Of a stretch of DNA of 64,000 nucleotides, positions 10,736-21,564 are shown piece after piece. Position numbers and translations under genes: made by a program. Within the stretch, counting starts at the first letter, position 1; each line of letters starts with the position of its first letter. Origin of the DNA: Euborellia annulipes (taxonomy: Eukaryota; Arthropoda; Insecta; Dermaptera; Anisolabididae); NCBI GenBank assembly GCA_023213315.1, contig JAKCPI010001707.1:62001-126000 (forward strand), read 5' to 3'. Below the pieces are notes generated by a model that worked only from the letters and a program-made list of their open reading frames with translations, was not told where the DNA came from and did no database searches.

Positions 10736-11895
10736 TAGTGGATGCCTGGACCGATGTGACCGTCGTGGAATTGGCGACGATCCTGTCGTCGACGCTCTGC
10801 CTGGTGTTGCTGGATGTTGGTGGATTCGCAGGTCCTGGGTTTGTCTTGGAACACTCGAGGTAGTTGGTGTTGCGGTAGACTCCCTCGGATGTCCGCCATA
10901 GAAATGAATCCTGTGTGGTCGGTCTTGCGGTGTTGTCTCTGGAGGATCATGGAGTCGGTCAGGTTCGGCCGTTTCGCGTTTTTTTTTTCTAACGCTTGTT
11001 TTCTAAGAAATAGTTGCAACGTTCTTCTGGTTGTTTCATTCTTTTCGTCCCTTAGTGTGGCTTCTATTAATTCCATTAATAGGTTTTCTATTCGGCTCCC
11101 GAATAATTGGGCTGATTCACCTGGCCTTTGCCTGCTGTTATTAAATTCATTTTGTATTGAGAATAATGAGCGTTTTTCCCCATATAGCTTCTTTAATGTC
11201 ATTTTTAATTCCTCATACGTATTTATTTCTTTATATAATATTGCTTGAAGGGCCTTCCCTTTTATCTTTACACCTTTTATTGCCTCTAAAAGGGCCATTC
11301 TATTGTTCGCGCTTATGCTAGAAAAGACATAATCACATGCACTTATAAATTCCCGCAAATCACATTGCGACTTTCCCTCGAAATTTGGGATCATATTTCT
11401 CGCTTCTTTCAAACTTAAATTGTCTCCCTGGACATCTCTTTCTTGGATATCTCTCCCACCCTGAGAGAGTTGCATTTCTTCTCGAGCATTAGAATAATTA
11501 CTGGATTGCCAAGAAACTCGCCTGGGATTGACAGAAAGCCTTGAATCGAAATTCTCAGGTTGTCCCCCAAAAGCTATCCTGGGGTTATCATAACGCCTTG
11601 GATCCGAAACATCACTTCCTGAAAGTTCGTGTGCCCGAATCTCACCCCCTGATTGCCCCGGAGTACTTTGGGCTCCTAACTCCCTTTCATTACCTTGCTC
11701 TATCTCATTCTTTTTATCATTTCTGATATTCTCATTCTGTTCGTTCTCTCTGCCTGCGCTATTGCTATTTTCGCCATTATTGCTATTTTCCTGAAATTGG
11801 GGATCACCATTCTCTACATCTATTTGTGTTGTTTCATTTGTGCCCTCTACTGAGCTACCTGCTCCCCTGTTTTTGTTTACATTTTTATCAGCCAT
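10735..11895 (-). CDS. gag: Gypsy/errantivirus-like Gag polyprotein
   Basis: A 386-codon open frame, the longest in the window. Residues 1-150 are a low-complexity acidic and polar leader rich in Asn, Glu, Gln and Ser. A capsid-like region starts near residue 165 with LSLKEARNMIPNFEG, then ISACDYVFSS, IKGKALQAILYKE, a TYEELKMTLKKLYGEKRS block and FNNSRQRPGES. This order is typical of gypsy-lineage capsids that assemble virus-like particles around the element's RNA. The C-terminus (Arg/Gln-rich, RRRQDRRQ) could bind nucleic acid; I see no CCHC knuckle. Pol is deleted immediately downstream, so the element cannot transpose on its own. The frame itself is unbroken and could still be translated. 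Confidence 0.75.
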   Translation of the reverse strand: MADKNVNKNRGAGSSVEGTNETTQIDVENGDPQFQENSNNGENSNSAGRENEQNENIRNDKKNEIEQGNERELGAQSTPGQSGGEIRAHELSGSDVSDPRRYDNPRIAFGGQPENFDSRLSVNPRRVSWQSSNYSNAREEMQLSQGGRDIQERDVQGDNLSLKEARNMIPNFEGKSQCDLREFISACDYVFSSISANNRMALLEAIKGVKIKGKALQAILYKEINTYEELKMTLKKLYGEKRSLFSIQNEFNNSRQRPGESAQLFGSRIENLLMELIEATLRDEKNETTRRTLQLFLRKQALEKKNAKRPNLTDSMILQRQHRKTDHTGFISMADIRGSLPQHQLPRVFQDKPRTCESTNIQQHQAERRRQDRRQFHDGHIGPGIH

Positions 11896-12139
11896 TTTTC
11901 TCTTTTTAAGTTTTCTTAGTTTCTTTAGAATTTTGACACAATTAAATTTTCAAAATTCTAATTTTAAATTTTGTTTTCTACCTTTCTGAAACCAATTTGA
12001 GCTTATATCTGTGTATTGACTCACCGTTGTTGCTCTCGGAGTCGCCTTGGAGATTCGCCTGGTCCGCCCCTTTTTGATTGCTGGCTGCAGACACTCTCGA
12101 GTTCGGATGCTGTGCTTTGTTGCTCGCAGTTCTGTGTTG

Positions 12140-12740
12140 ACCGCTTTTTCTTTCTTCTCTTTTCTTTCTTCTCTCTTGTTTCTTGTTTCTTCTTTTTACT
12201 TTAATATTTTTCTTCTTGTTTCGTTTGTAGCGTATATTGAATTTTGGTACTCACACAGCTTGCTTAACCGATGTTGTGATGAGCCCCAACTATATTCTTT
12301 TAATTAATTGATTGTTGAGACTCGACGTTACTGTTGGTATTCCACTGTCACCACCCAGGTAATTACAGGTACCTGAGAACCTTCTCTTAAAGAGTTGAAG
12401 AACGGGGTGTCGATTGTATTTTAATGATTTTAATAAATGAATAATTGAATAAAAATACAGTTGATTATAATTGAAATTAGTAAAAATGATTGGTAGAAAA
12501 TAATTGTTGAAAATAATTAGTTGTTGGTAGTCAATACACCGTTGATGTTAATAGTGTGGTGTTCGCACTAGTATAAGCTATCCCGCCCTTGTGTCTTAGG
12601 CCTTTTATTAACTTTAGAGAGAGACGACAAATCATCACTCTCTTTGTGTGTGCAATCTTAGCTGGGTCAGTTGTTTATCTTATTTTGGAAAAAGAGTCCA
12701 CGTGCAGGATGTTTATATTATCCTGGCATCTTTATTACCA
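12140..12740 (-). repeat. Probable LTR and leader of the gag-env provirus
   Basis: Pyrimidine-rich sequence at 12150-12230, the ACTCACACAGCTTG block near 12250 and the TAGAGAGAGA...ATCATCACTCTCTTTGTG block near 12610-12650 all recur, diverged, at 14540-14890. Position upstream of gag in the minus-strand sense fits an LTR or leader. I could not place exact ends or a tRNA primer-binding site. Confidence 0.45.
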
Positions 12741-12807
12741 TATTAGTTGAATTTATCGGTTATCTATCAATGAAAGAAATCTTTCTTATTTATCTTTGAA
12801 TTTTATA

Positions 12808-13195
12808 TCATTTATCCAATTGCTTAATAATGCTAATTAAATATTCAAAATCTCGAGCACAACATAGACGAGTCATGATATGACCAGGAATCCATTTGTC
12901 CATACGAGGGTTACCCGATAAGAAGTATACAGGTTGATTTACGTGAAATTCTCTGTATGAAGAAACGAACTCCGCTCGGTCTTTTCCTCCGATGGTGATG
13001 TTGACATTTTCGGGTCTGACCAAATCCAGGCGAGTTCTTATGTTTCGTCCAGGAAACAACAATGAAGGTGATTGCCCAGTTGAGGTGTGAGGGGCTCTGC
13101 GAAATTGTCTTAGAAATTCATTTAAAAGAAACACTCCTGGTGCGTTCTCCAATGCTGTGAAGCACAAAGCGCGATATACAACAAAAAGCTAATTC
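12808..13195 (-). pseudogene. Gypsy integrase C-terminal fragment
   Basis: The minus-strand frame contains FLRQFRRAPHTSTGQSPSLL followed by RNIRTRLDLVRPE. This is the conserved end of the integrase catalytic domain and its linker in gypsy-type pol (the YRxTPHxxTGxSP motif region). The catalytic D,D-E residues are not present. The front of the frame is continuous with a different sequence, the HTH block at 13.2-13.4 kb, so it is a rearranged fragment. Confidence 0.7.
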
Positions 13196-13411
13196 TTCTT
13201 CTTGCGAAAATACTTTAGGGTGGCCTGGGGAACTTGAAAATGCATTCTTCAATTTGTTTTTAATAGTGCTTCGGGGAATTTGGAAATGTTCAGCAGCCTG
13301 CCTTTGAGTCATTTCACCAGATCTGATGGTTTCTAAACAAGTTTGAAGATGTACGTTGCTGTAGTCAGCATATTCCCGGCTCCCAGGAAGACGTTTGTAG
13401 TTGTATGACAT
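13196..13411 (-). pseudogene. Pipsqueak/CENP-B-type HTH N-terminal fragment
   Basis: Minus-strand frame starting at 13411 with MSYNYKRLPGSREYADYS, then LETIRSGEMTQRQAAEHF and IPRSTIKNKLKN. This is a pipsqueak-type helix-turn-helix as found at the start of pogo/Tigger-like transposases and related DNA-binding proteins. Only about 70 residues remain, and the frame then runs toward the integrase fragment. No DDE domain follows. It could be the first exon of a transposon gene or a chimeric relic. Confidence 0.6.
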
Positions 13412-13801
13412 CTTGAACAAGCTGAAACCAAACACATGCAATAGAAATATATCCACTACTCATTTTGCAATCTATTTGTTGAACTTTAATGCTAAAAATA
13501 ACAGGTTTATAAAGATATACAATCGAAAGCGCGCGTAATGCCCCCCCCCCCCCCCCCAGTATGTGCTACTCTCTTCCGGCAGGCTGTGGATAATCTATCT
13601 CCCTCTCTGTCCCACTCACAGAAAGTCCATTTTTCTTTCCGCCTCGTAACTGCTGGCCGCGATCAATCAGCCTGCTGTCTCAGCGCAATATTTCCTCGTG
13701 CCGCAGCGACAGCAGATAAAAAGAATAAAAAAAAAACTCCCAGAGGCCACCAAATGCATATAATAATGAGATTCTAATATTCCAAAATCACACCATTTAC
13801 A

Positions 13802-14404
13802 CTATATTTGCCGATCACACAACACATTCACGTGTGCATCTGTGTTTGGCGCACAGACATAGTGCCAGGTGTTTAGTTCTACCATTTTGATGAAGAGTGG
13901 CGAGTCAAGGTCAATGAAAACCATCTGTTTGTTGCCCGGTAATTCACTTCTCCTTTTTAACAATGAGAGTTCACAGAGTCCTTCAGAGTTGGAGAAATGA
14001 ATTTGATCTATAGTGTTACAAAGATCTTGTTTCCCGTTCAGAACCTCACATTTTTCCGGGTCCCAATCGTACATGGAGATGAATCTCTCATCTCGTTCAC
14101 TTACAGCTAGGAACTTATATTTAGTTTTTATTAATCCTAAGCTAGCGTTCTCAATTGGGGAGAGCAAGGGGTTTATATTCTAGAGCTCGTAGATGTCTCC
14201 TACCAAAGAGACTTCCAATATTATGTACAGGAGCGTTCTCTTAACGAATACGTGGATTTTTGTTATGCCTAGCAACTTAAAGATGCAGTGAGCCTCCGCC
14301 TCCAACGGGTAAGAGAGTCCATGTGGCAAGTGAATTTGGCCATATTTGAGCTCTTTAACGAGGATTTTCAATGGGATGTTTTTCAAGCATATCAGGCAGA
14401 CCAT
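13802..14404 (-). pseudogene. Errantivirus-like env fragment, copy 3
   Basis: Two adjoining minus-strand frames (14404-14180 and 14167-13802) align with the same ectodomain block as copies 1 and 2 (HGLSYPL, NASLGLI and a CNTIDQIHF-type cysteine region). They are clearly more diverged, so this is a different element. A frameshift near 14170-14180 separates the two parts and both termini are missing. Confidence 0.65.
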
Positions 14405-14539
14405 GTTTCATTTAGGTCAGACATTCCGAAAGCTTGTCGCGAATTATCTCCATTAAGGAGAATAATGTTGAGACGTGTGTCTCAATTTCTGAATGGGTTT
14501 TTAGTTTCGAGATTTCGAATTGGTCAATTTTTAACTGGC

Positions 14540-14890
14540 TCTTGTTTCTTCTTTCTTCTTTTACTTCAATGTTTCTCCTCTTGTTTTGTTTCTTCCACCG
14601 TGAGAAAACGGTTTCTCTTTTGTAGCTTATATTTTTATACTCACACAGCTTGATTACTTCATCTCACCGCTGCTCACCATTGTTGTGGCTCGGATAAAAT
14701 CCGCTTCAATATAAGCTAGCCCTAGTTGTTATAGGCTGGGCCTGAGTTGTTGATAGGCTGCCCTCCCCAGAGAGCATAGATCTTTTATTAATTTTAGAGA
14801 GAGATGTAAAGTCATCACTCTCTTTGTGAATGCAATCTTGGTTAGGTCAGTTGCTTATATTATCATTTAAAAAAGATCCATAGTTCTTAT
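14540..14890 (-). repeat. Diverged LTR-like repeat, partner of 12.1-12.7 kb
   Basis: It shares the pyrimidine-rich tract, the ACTCACACAGCTTGATTAC block and the TTTTAGAGAGAGATGTAAAG...CATCACTCTCTTTGTGAATG block with 12140-12740. Ends are not resolvable. Confidence 0.45.
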
Positions 14891-15260
14891 GCGCTCTTCA
14901 TCATCTAAATATTCTGTGTGCAATTCTATATATCTTTCCTCCAATCTATTCCTCTATTATTGTTTCTCCCCAACCGGCTGGTAGTCCTGTCTCTGCTGTT
15001 TGAAAGCAAGCGCCAGGACTTCCTTTATGCCTTCTTCTACGCATGGTAAGCACGAGAGCCCGGCAACTTTTTCCCTTGCCCATTCTATAAGACATAGCAA
15101 ATCGGTAATTTTATAAACCTCGTTATCCGGTTAAGCCCCCCCACTCATTTACCATCCCTTTATATAATTCCATTGTTCTTATACGCTTCTCGTCATCCAA
15201 ATATTCTGCGTGTAATTTTATATATCTTTCCTCGAATATAATTAGGTTGAAACAAAGCAA
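14890..15260 (-). pseudogene. Retroelement coding remnants (unidentified)
   Basis: Two short minus-strand stretches (about 14895-14940 and 15175-15240) encode near-identical segments ending YLDDEKRIRT. Between them lies IEWAREKVAGLSCLPCVEEG. The repetition suggests a retroelement gag/pol tail. I cannot assign a domain. Confidence 0.3.
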
Positions 15261-15499
15261 TTACGCTGACTTGTTTTGTCACTACTGATTGATGAGTGGA
15301 GTCTTTTATAACCAGATAGAAAATGTGCCTTTGTACTTTTCCTTTCTGTTATTTTTTTTCAAAACAAGTACTTTATTTTCTTTGAATACGAAAAAAGAGA
15401 GAAACAACTCAATATATGCTTTTATTTTAATTTCTATTACTTCCGTTATGCCGACCAGTTAAAAATAATTTAAAAAAATTTATTTTCTCTTATCGGTGG

Positions 15500-16980
15500 G
15501 GGGAGGGGGGAGGTCCGGTGCTTTGTCTCACTATTGAAAACGTTAACGCATATTAGCCTTCAATTATCCACTCCGTACTATTTTCGATAATTAATTTCAA
15601 TCTGTTAATATTATTTCTTTTTCTAGCCTAGGACGATATTTCTTTAATAAATAATTGTTGACAATATATTAGGTTCAGTGGATTTGTGTCATCCCGGGCC
15701 TGTGACCCATTTCATTTTGAGTTGGTCCAGTTCTTTTTTCTATAACACGTTATATTTAAAACTTGGGTCTTTTTACTTAAAATGGATCTTTGAATATTTT
15801 GTTTGTCTGTGCCCTTTTTTATGGAATGATATGAGAAAAAGAGGAAAAGAATTTTGGGAAGAGGTCCCAAATATTGTATTACATTGACTATATTGATCAG
15901 GAATTAAAGAATGAAACAAATACAAAGACAGAGACTTTTGTTGTTTTTCCCTTTTTCTTCTTTTCAGATTTTGATATTTTTTGACAAAGCCGCAGCCTTC
16001 CCTGCAGAGTCAATTTTGATGAAATTTAAAAATACAAATAGATACATTCTATCTAAAACCCGATATTTTTTATATAATATTTCATTTTGGAGTAATGGTG
16101 ACTCATTGAGAGAGAGGTCATCGTAGTTACAAAAATATCCAATCATACATAACATGGCAAAAAGACAATTCCTGATTATTTTGCGCCCTGATGACAACAT
16201 TTATAAACAAATCTAAAATGTTACCAACTGAAACTATTTAGTCATTTAAAATAAAACAAAAGGTATATTGTAATATTTTCCAAAAATAAGTGAACTCTCA
16301 ACGTAAAACATCGAAGATGCAAAAAAGGGGGTGAAACCAAAACAAAATCTTGACATCGAATTTTTGACATGATCACAATACTTTCTCATTATATATTACT
16401 TTTTATAGGATAGAGAAAGTAAAAATGCGCCTCACTTTTCTGAGTTATATAAAAGCGAGAATATATGATTTTTATTTAATTATAAAATTCTGATTTTATT
16501 AAAGTAGAAATATTTCCTAACTTTTATAATTCAGAAAAGCGATGCGCATTTTTTCATTTCATCTCGAGGTAAATACAAGAAATATGAGGGACTCTTTTTT
16601 CATCATTGATGTTTTTGGTTGAGATTTATGTTAAATAAGAATAGTTAAAAATGATGTTGTGAAATGGGGAAAACAAAATACAAAAATGTCTCCTTGTGTA
16701 TGGTTATATAGATTGATGTCTCCTTTCCGCTCATAGGTATTTTCTTTCATATTATAAATTTGCTATTTTGTATTAACAGTCTTAAATAAAAAGAATTTAT
16801 TATCAACTCAAAAATGTGTTCTAATAAAGTTTCTTCCTTATTTACAGTGGTGAAAGGCTTTAGTGCATCGTTTGTCCTCCTCAAAAACTTCCAAGAATGA
16901 ATATCCTTCTATATTCCTATTCCAACACATTTCTCTTGGAAGATTTAGGTTCTTTATCATTGCGGATCTACAAAGGACAT
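15500..16980. other. Non-coding, with fragments of the 680-bp repeat
   Basis: AT-rich with no recognisable gene. Around 16345-16420 a fragment of the 680-bp repeat 3' end is visible (CGAATTTTTGACATGATC followed by ACTTTCTC). The short open frames here have no recognisable motif. Confidence 0.5.
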
Positions 16981-17320
16981 ATTCACCAAATACTGGGTAA
17001 AATACATTTTCTTTTTTAATATTTAAAAATGCCGTGTGACTGGTCGCACGGCACACAATTTTCTCTTATATTGGGTAATTGAAAGTTGTGCCCTGTGCTT
17101 GTCACACCAGATTTTTTGTGTCAACATGTATTTAGTTTCCGACAGTACTGTACATTCGATTTTCAAGATCTAAAATTTATAAGTATGGGAAAATATATTT
17201 TGTTCCATGGCAACCATTTCTTATCTTTCCCATGGAGTACAAGAGTAAAGTGGTCTTAAGAAGATTTCATTGGTAAAATGAGAATATAGGTACATTTTAA
17301 AGAACATCTAAAAAATAATT

Positions 17321-17632
17321 CAGGATTCGCAGGGACTTTGCAGCCAGGAGATTAAATAAAAAATATTTTATTTAATTTTTATTTGCCGACGTTTCGGTCG
17401 CCAATCACGACCTTCATCAGAACAAATATTGTCAATTATACACGATTTTAGGTATCTTAATATTCATTGCAATTAAATACAATTTTTTTTAACTTTGATA
17501 TGTACAAAATGTTATCCTTTACTTGCTGCTCGGAGGTCTCTTATTCAAATGATCAAACGTCGGCAAATAAAAATTAAATAAAAGATTTTTTATTTAATCT
17601 CCTGGCTGCAAAGTCCCTGCGAATCCTGAGTA
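17321..17632. mobile_element. Foldback element with hammerhead ribozyme
   Basis: Inverted-repeat arms of about 73 bp (17321-17393 and 17558-17632) begin TCAGGATTCGC and include the GACTTTGCAGCCAGGAG segment. Just inside the left arm, on the minus strand, is a complete hammerhead fold (17380-17428). The arrangement resembles the pseudo-LTRs of Penelope-like elements or small retrozymes. No protein is encoded. Confidence 0.7.
17380..17428 (-). ncRNA. Hammerhead ribozyme (minimal stem III)
   Basis: Read on the minus strand: helix I 5' arm TATTTGTT, core CTGATGA, stem II GGTCG/CGACC with a 7-nt loop, core GAAAC, then GTC with the cleavage C, then helix I 3' arm GGCAAATA. All eight helix I positions pair (two G-U). 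Every invariant core base is present. An A is unpaired at the foot of stem II. Stem III is only the two pairs within GAAACGTC, as in Penelope-type hammerheads that are thought to work best as dimers. No experiment supports activity. Confidence 0.75.
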
Positions 17633-17803
17633 AATATCCACAGCCAAAAATCATCAATTTAAAAAATAATTGATTTTTTAATTTTAATCAAAATCGTTGG
17701 AGCGAATTTTGAAAAAACTGAAAAAGTGCATCAGTAAAGTACTAGTACGCTTTGGCCGATTTTGATTAAAAGCTTATTTTCACGCACCAGGGGGGTGTCA
17801 AAC

Positions 17804-18059
17804 CAAGGGCGGATCCAGAGGTGTTTCTCGGGGGGGGGGGGTAATCTCGCACAGCACACTATTTTTTTTTAATTTCGGTAATTTAAAAGCGCATTCTGTA
17901 CTTGTTTGCCAGAATATAAATACACATCAAATTGTTAAGTATTAATTTTAAAAATTTTACATTAAAAATAAATTTTTTTGCGAAAAAAGGTATTTTTTCG
18001 AATTTCGGGGGGGGGGGTAATTACCCCTTTACCCCCCCCCCCCCTTGTATCCGCCCTTG
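17804..18059 (+). mobile_element. hAT MITE, family A, copy A1
   Basis: Ends CAAGGGCGGATCCAG and (complement) CAAGGGCGGATACAAG, flanked by the 8-bp duplication TGTCAAAC. Poly-G and poly-C runs sit just inside the termini. The interior holds a half-hairpin starting TAATCTGGTG-like sequence. It encodes no protein. Confidence 0.85.
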
Positions 18060-18654
18060 TGTCAAACTTGAATATAAAATTTCAACCTCCTAGCTCAATT
18101 CATTCATGCTTTAAATTGAGCCCAGACAGACAGACACACAGCCAGACCATGTCGTCGCGAAAACCACTTTTTTGGATTCAGGGGAACTCAAAACGTGTAT
18201 ATCCATCAAAATCTCGACATCGAATTTTTGACATGAATCTAATACCGTACTTTCTCACTATATATATCAATGGTGGCCAAATGGCTCGCGAGCCACATGC
18301 GGCTCAATAAAAAAAAAACAAAATTTTTTTATCAGGGCGAAGAAAATATTATTTTCATGGACGGGAAAAAATTTTCCCGCAAGGCGGAAAACTTTGGTTC
18401 TCCAAAAACAAAATTTTTTGCAGGGCGGAAAAAATTTCGTGTCTCTAAAAATTTTCAATTTTTCAATACGGCTCTAAGTATCACCAAGTGTGGCCATCCC
18501 TGATATAAATTATATTACATATATACATAGGTAAGAGAAAATAAAAAATGTTTTAGTGTGAACCAGTCTTCCTATTAAAAACAAATGCACCAGGTAGATA
18601 AATTCTTGGTTTAATAAAAGATGACAAATATAATTTTTCATATATATATATATA

Positions 18655-18775
18655 TATGGCTTAAATAGAAATGGCTGGACCCCAAATAGGATATTATTAT
18701 ATATAACGGTTATCGTCAAAGTCTTATAAGGCCTAAGTTGCCGAAAAAACTGTGTGAGTGTGAATGAGAAAAATT
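18655..18775 (+). mobile_element. SINE family 1, 3' fragment
   Basis: Matches the 3' half of the full SINEs at 39.8 and 62.6 kb: GGCTTAAATAGAAATGGCTG, then ACGGTTATCGTCAAAGTCTT, then the GCCTAAGTTGCCGAAAA block and the GTGAATGAGAAAAA tail. The tRNA-like head is absent. Confidence 0.75.
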
Positions 18776-18830
18776 TATATATTTTTTTCTTTATTTCAGA
18801 GCGTATAGAGGCCTACAAGTTTGCAAAATT

Positions 18831-18862
18831 ACTTTGTTTCGGCGAAATAACGCCTTCATCAG
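18831..18862 (-). ncRNA. Hammerhead-like motif
   Basis: Minus strand: CTGATGA, stem II GGCG/CGCC with loop TTATTT, GAAAC, AAA, then GTA in the cleavage position. Core bases are intact. Helix I pairing is not evident, so activity is uncertain. Confidence 0.5.
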
Positions 18863-19112
18863 AGCCACATTAACTCTTCACTAAGTATATAAAAGCTTAA
18901 CTATCAATTCTGACAAATAATACTTCTATAAAACAAAAAATTAATATTTTATTAAGAAAAATGTTAAAAAACTGAAAACATCATAAAAGGATTATTGAGA
19001 TCTTTAAGGTTAAAGAAAATTATTTTATAATACTTCATTAATTTTAATTTTAATAACCAAGATTTTATAAGCTCTTTAAATTTTACATACTTGGTGAAGA
19101 GTTAATGTGGCT

Positions 19113-19144
19113 CTGATGAAGGCGTTATTTCGCCGAAACAAGTG
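19113..19144 (+). ncRNA. Hammerhead-like motif, inverted partner
   Basis: Same CTGATGA, GGCG/CGCC stem II and GAAAC as the motif at 18.83-18.86 kb, on the opposite strand. A G occupies the expected cleavage position, which should block cleavage. Confidence 0.45.
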
Positions 19145-19190
19145 AATTTTGCTCAAACTTGTTAGCCTCTATTCGCTCGGAAATAAAGAA

Positions 19191-19249
<59 letters not shown>

Positions 19250-19439
19250 AATTATATTTGTCATCTTTTATTAAACCAAGAATTTATCTACCTGGTGCAT
19301 GAGATTTAAAAAAATGTTTATTTAGTTACGCCCTAAGTATTATTTTAAATTTGACGAATATCAGATCCATTCCGAGCAATCTGCCTCCAATTCAGACGAG
19401 CCGAGTCCCTATTTTTTTTAACAGTTGAAGATCTCGAAG

Positions 19440-19960
19440 AGCCGCAGTTACTTCATCAATTCACTGTTTGTTCGGTGTGTGTGTGTGTGTGTGTATGTGT
19501 AATTAAATAAAATTTTCATAACATTTTTTTAATTTCTTATTAATTGTCTTTAGCGTCGACTGTTTTGTAAATTTTCGAATATAAATAGAATTAGAGGTGT
19601 ATGGAATTCCTCTCCTCCATCCCATTTTTTTTTCAGACTATTTTAATTCATTAACAATATCTTCTCCTACTCTCCCTTCCCTCTCTTATTCCCTCTCTAT
19701 ATGCAATTTCCCCTCTTTTTTTAATTAGCCAATCAGAGGGGTTGATTTCTTAGGCGCCATAATTCGCCTGCAGATGAGATGCCTTGCCACCTCAGTAGTG
19801 AGGAGATCCTTGATTAGTGTAAATCTGTGTCACTCTTCGGAAGAAAACAGACGCCTTATCAGTTTATAGACAGCCATGATGGCGGGTGGTCACCTCGGCT
19901 AAATCGTCCTCATTTACCAACGTTTTTCTCCAGGTATTTCAATTCATAATTACCAATTAT
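19440..19960 (+). other. Possible promoter and first exon; repeat of 57.7-57.95 kb
   Basis: Contains a (GT)n tract, a CCAATCAG box at 19729 and a block at 19775-19960 shared with 57755-57950. The shared block includes GCCATGATGGCGG and CTCATTTACCAACGTTTT, and ends at a good donor (CTCCAG|GTATTT). It could be a duplicated 5' exon or a transposon 5' end. The ATG frame stops after a few codons. Confidence 0.35.
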
Positions 19961-21365
19961 TGATCTATTATACTTCTTAGTGATTAAATATTTATAATTA
20001 ATATTAAAATCTCAATATTATTGTCGAATATTATATCATTGCATGCTATCGGTTGTTTTTTGCTCTCGAGCTAAAGAGGCAATTTCTCAGAAAGTTTTAT
20101 TTGATCTATTTCTTAAAGACAAAATCTTTTATTTACTATTAAAATGTTGATATATATCATGCTATGGGTTTATCCCCATTGCTCTAAATTAATATTATGT
20201 GTTTTTTAGGTCATTTTGACCTTTCTTGTAATTATTAAACAGTTCATCCATTAATTGAATATTAATTTCATAAAACAAAAAAATATTAGCCAAAAGAAAG
20301 TGATTTTTCAAAATATTATTTTCTTAATCTTAAAGGATATTCTGAATATTATAGTCCTAGGCATATATGCATGTCCATACGTGTTCAGGCACTATATACA
20401 AAGGCCTAACATATCACCCTACAATATTTTACTCCATCAACTCCCTGTTTACTTTGAGTTTAGCTTCTCTCTCTTACCAATAAATGTAATTATTAAAGAG
20501 AGAAAGTGTTGAGATCGTGTTAAAAATTCGATGTTGAGTTTTTGATAGAATATAATTTTTGATAATCCCTGATTCCAAAAAACTCTTCAAAATAGAGTAT
20601 GTGATAAAAAAATCCCAAAAACGAAAAGAGCTCTGCGATTAAAATTTCATATTTATTTAAATTAGGTAGACCCTTGGCTAGTAAAAATAAGATTTTTATT
20701 TAAATAAATTCAGATTGTTATCTAGGCATCCGCTAAAGCGGAATTTTTGAAAATTTCTATTCAAAGGACTCTCAGCTTCATTTTGTGATAAAATTTCTTT
20801 TTCAATGATTCTAAAAAATCAATTTAGAATGATTAAATTAATTACTTGGGTTTTGAGTTTAGAAAACCAAATCGAATAGCTGTCGAAAGGGTTTTCTTAA
20901 AAGTTGCCTTCAATCTTTTTAAAAAATATTATTTATTTTAAAAATGCCATTTGGTTGTCTAAACTCAACTCACATCTCTTCACTGACTGTTAATAGTTGC
21001 ACCGACTGTACAATCAAGTAGTTTTTGAAAGGTCTCTTTTTCCTTTACTCCACGATAGTAAAAATTTATTTAGGTTTCGATATAAAATAGCTTAATAAAA
21101 ATCGTGCAGTCAAACCATTTTTCTCAAAAAAAAAAAAAAAAATACCAAATATATAAGTGAGCCCAGGAAAGAATTAAAAAAAAAATAAGTAAAAATATTT
21201 AAAATATTTTTATTTATTAATAAAATGAAATAAAAAATTAATTAAAGGAAAAAAATAATGAATATTAAACAAAGGAAGAAAAAAGAATTGGCCCAGTATT
21301 TTGTCAATTAAATTATAAATTTTAATCTGATCATAATTGGTATTATTACATATTGGAATGATGGG
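19961..21365. other. AT-rich non-coding stretch
   Basis: No recognisable gene, tRNA-like promoter or paired terminal repeat. The open frame at 20.25-20.5 kb is very AT-rich and shows no domain. Confidence 0.5.
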
Positions 21366-21368
21366 AAT

Positions 21369-21564
21369 CAGTGGCGTCATTTCAATTTTTGCAGGGGGGA
21401 CATAATTTTTTTTTTTAATTTACAAAAAAATTCCTTTGTCGTGACAAACTAAATAGGCTATTTATCATCATTTTTATATATTTTTTTTTTGAAATATTTT
21501 AATTAGAATAAGATTAAATTAAAAAGAAATAAGCAAATCCCCTACCCCCTAAATGACGCCACTG
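21369..21564. mobile_element. hAT MITE, family E, copy E1
   Basis: Ends CAGTGGCGTCATTTCAA and (complement) CAGTGGCGTCATTTAGG, with the 8-bp duplication ATGGGAAT on both sides. Non-coding. Confidence 0.85.

Larger units (their letters stand above)
16985..18290 (+). repeat. Copy of the 680-bp hairpin repeat, split by two insertions
   Basis: Pieces at about 16990-17320, 17640-17800 and 18060-18280 are collinear with the complete units at 36.3-38.4 kb: hairpin at 17035-17110, GCGAATTTTGA region, then the CGACATCGAATTTTTGACATG end. The copy was interrupted by the foldback element at 17321-17632 and by hAT MITE A1 at 17804-18059. Confidence 0.7.
18586..19300. mobile_element. Composite palindromic element with near-perfect outer arms
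   Basis: Outer arms start TGCACCAGGTAGATAAATTC (18586-18657 and, inverted, about 19235-19300) and match almost perfectly over roughly 60 bp before an AT microsatellite. Inside are a SINE 3' fragment (18655-18775) and a second inverted repeat (about 18782-18893 and 19086-19196) that carries hammerhead-like motifs. I could not define a target duplication. Confidence 0.7.
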
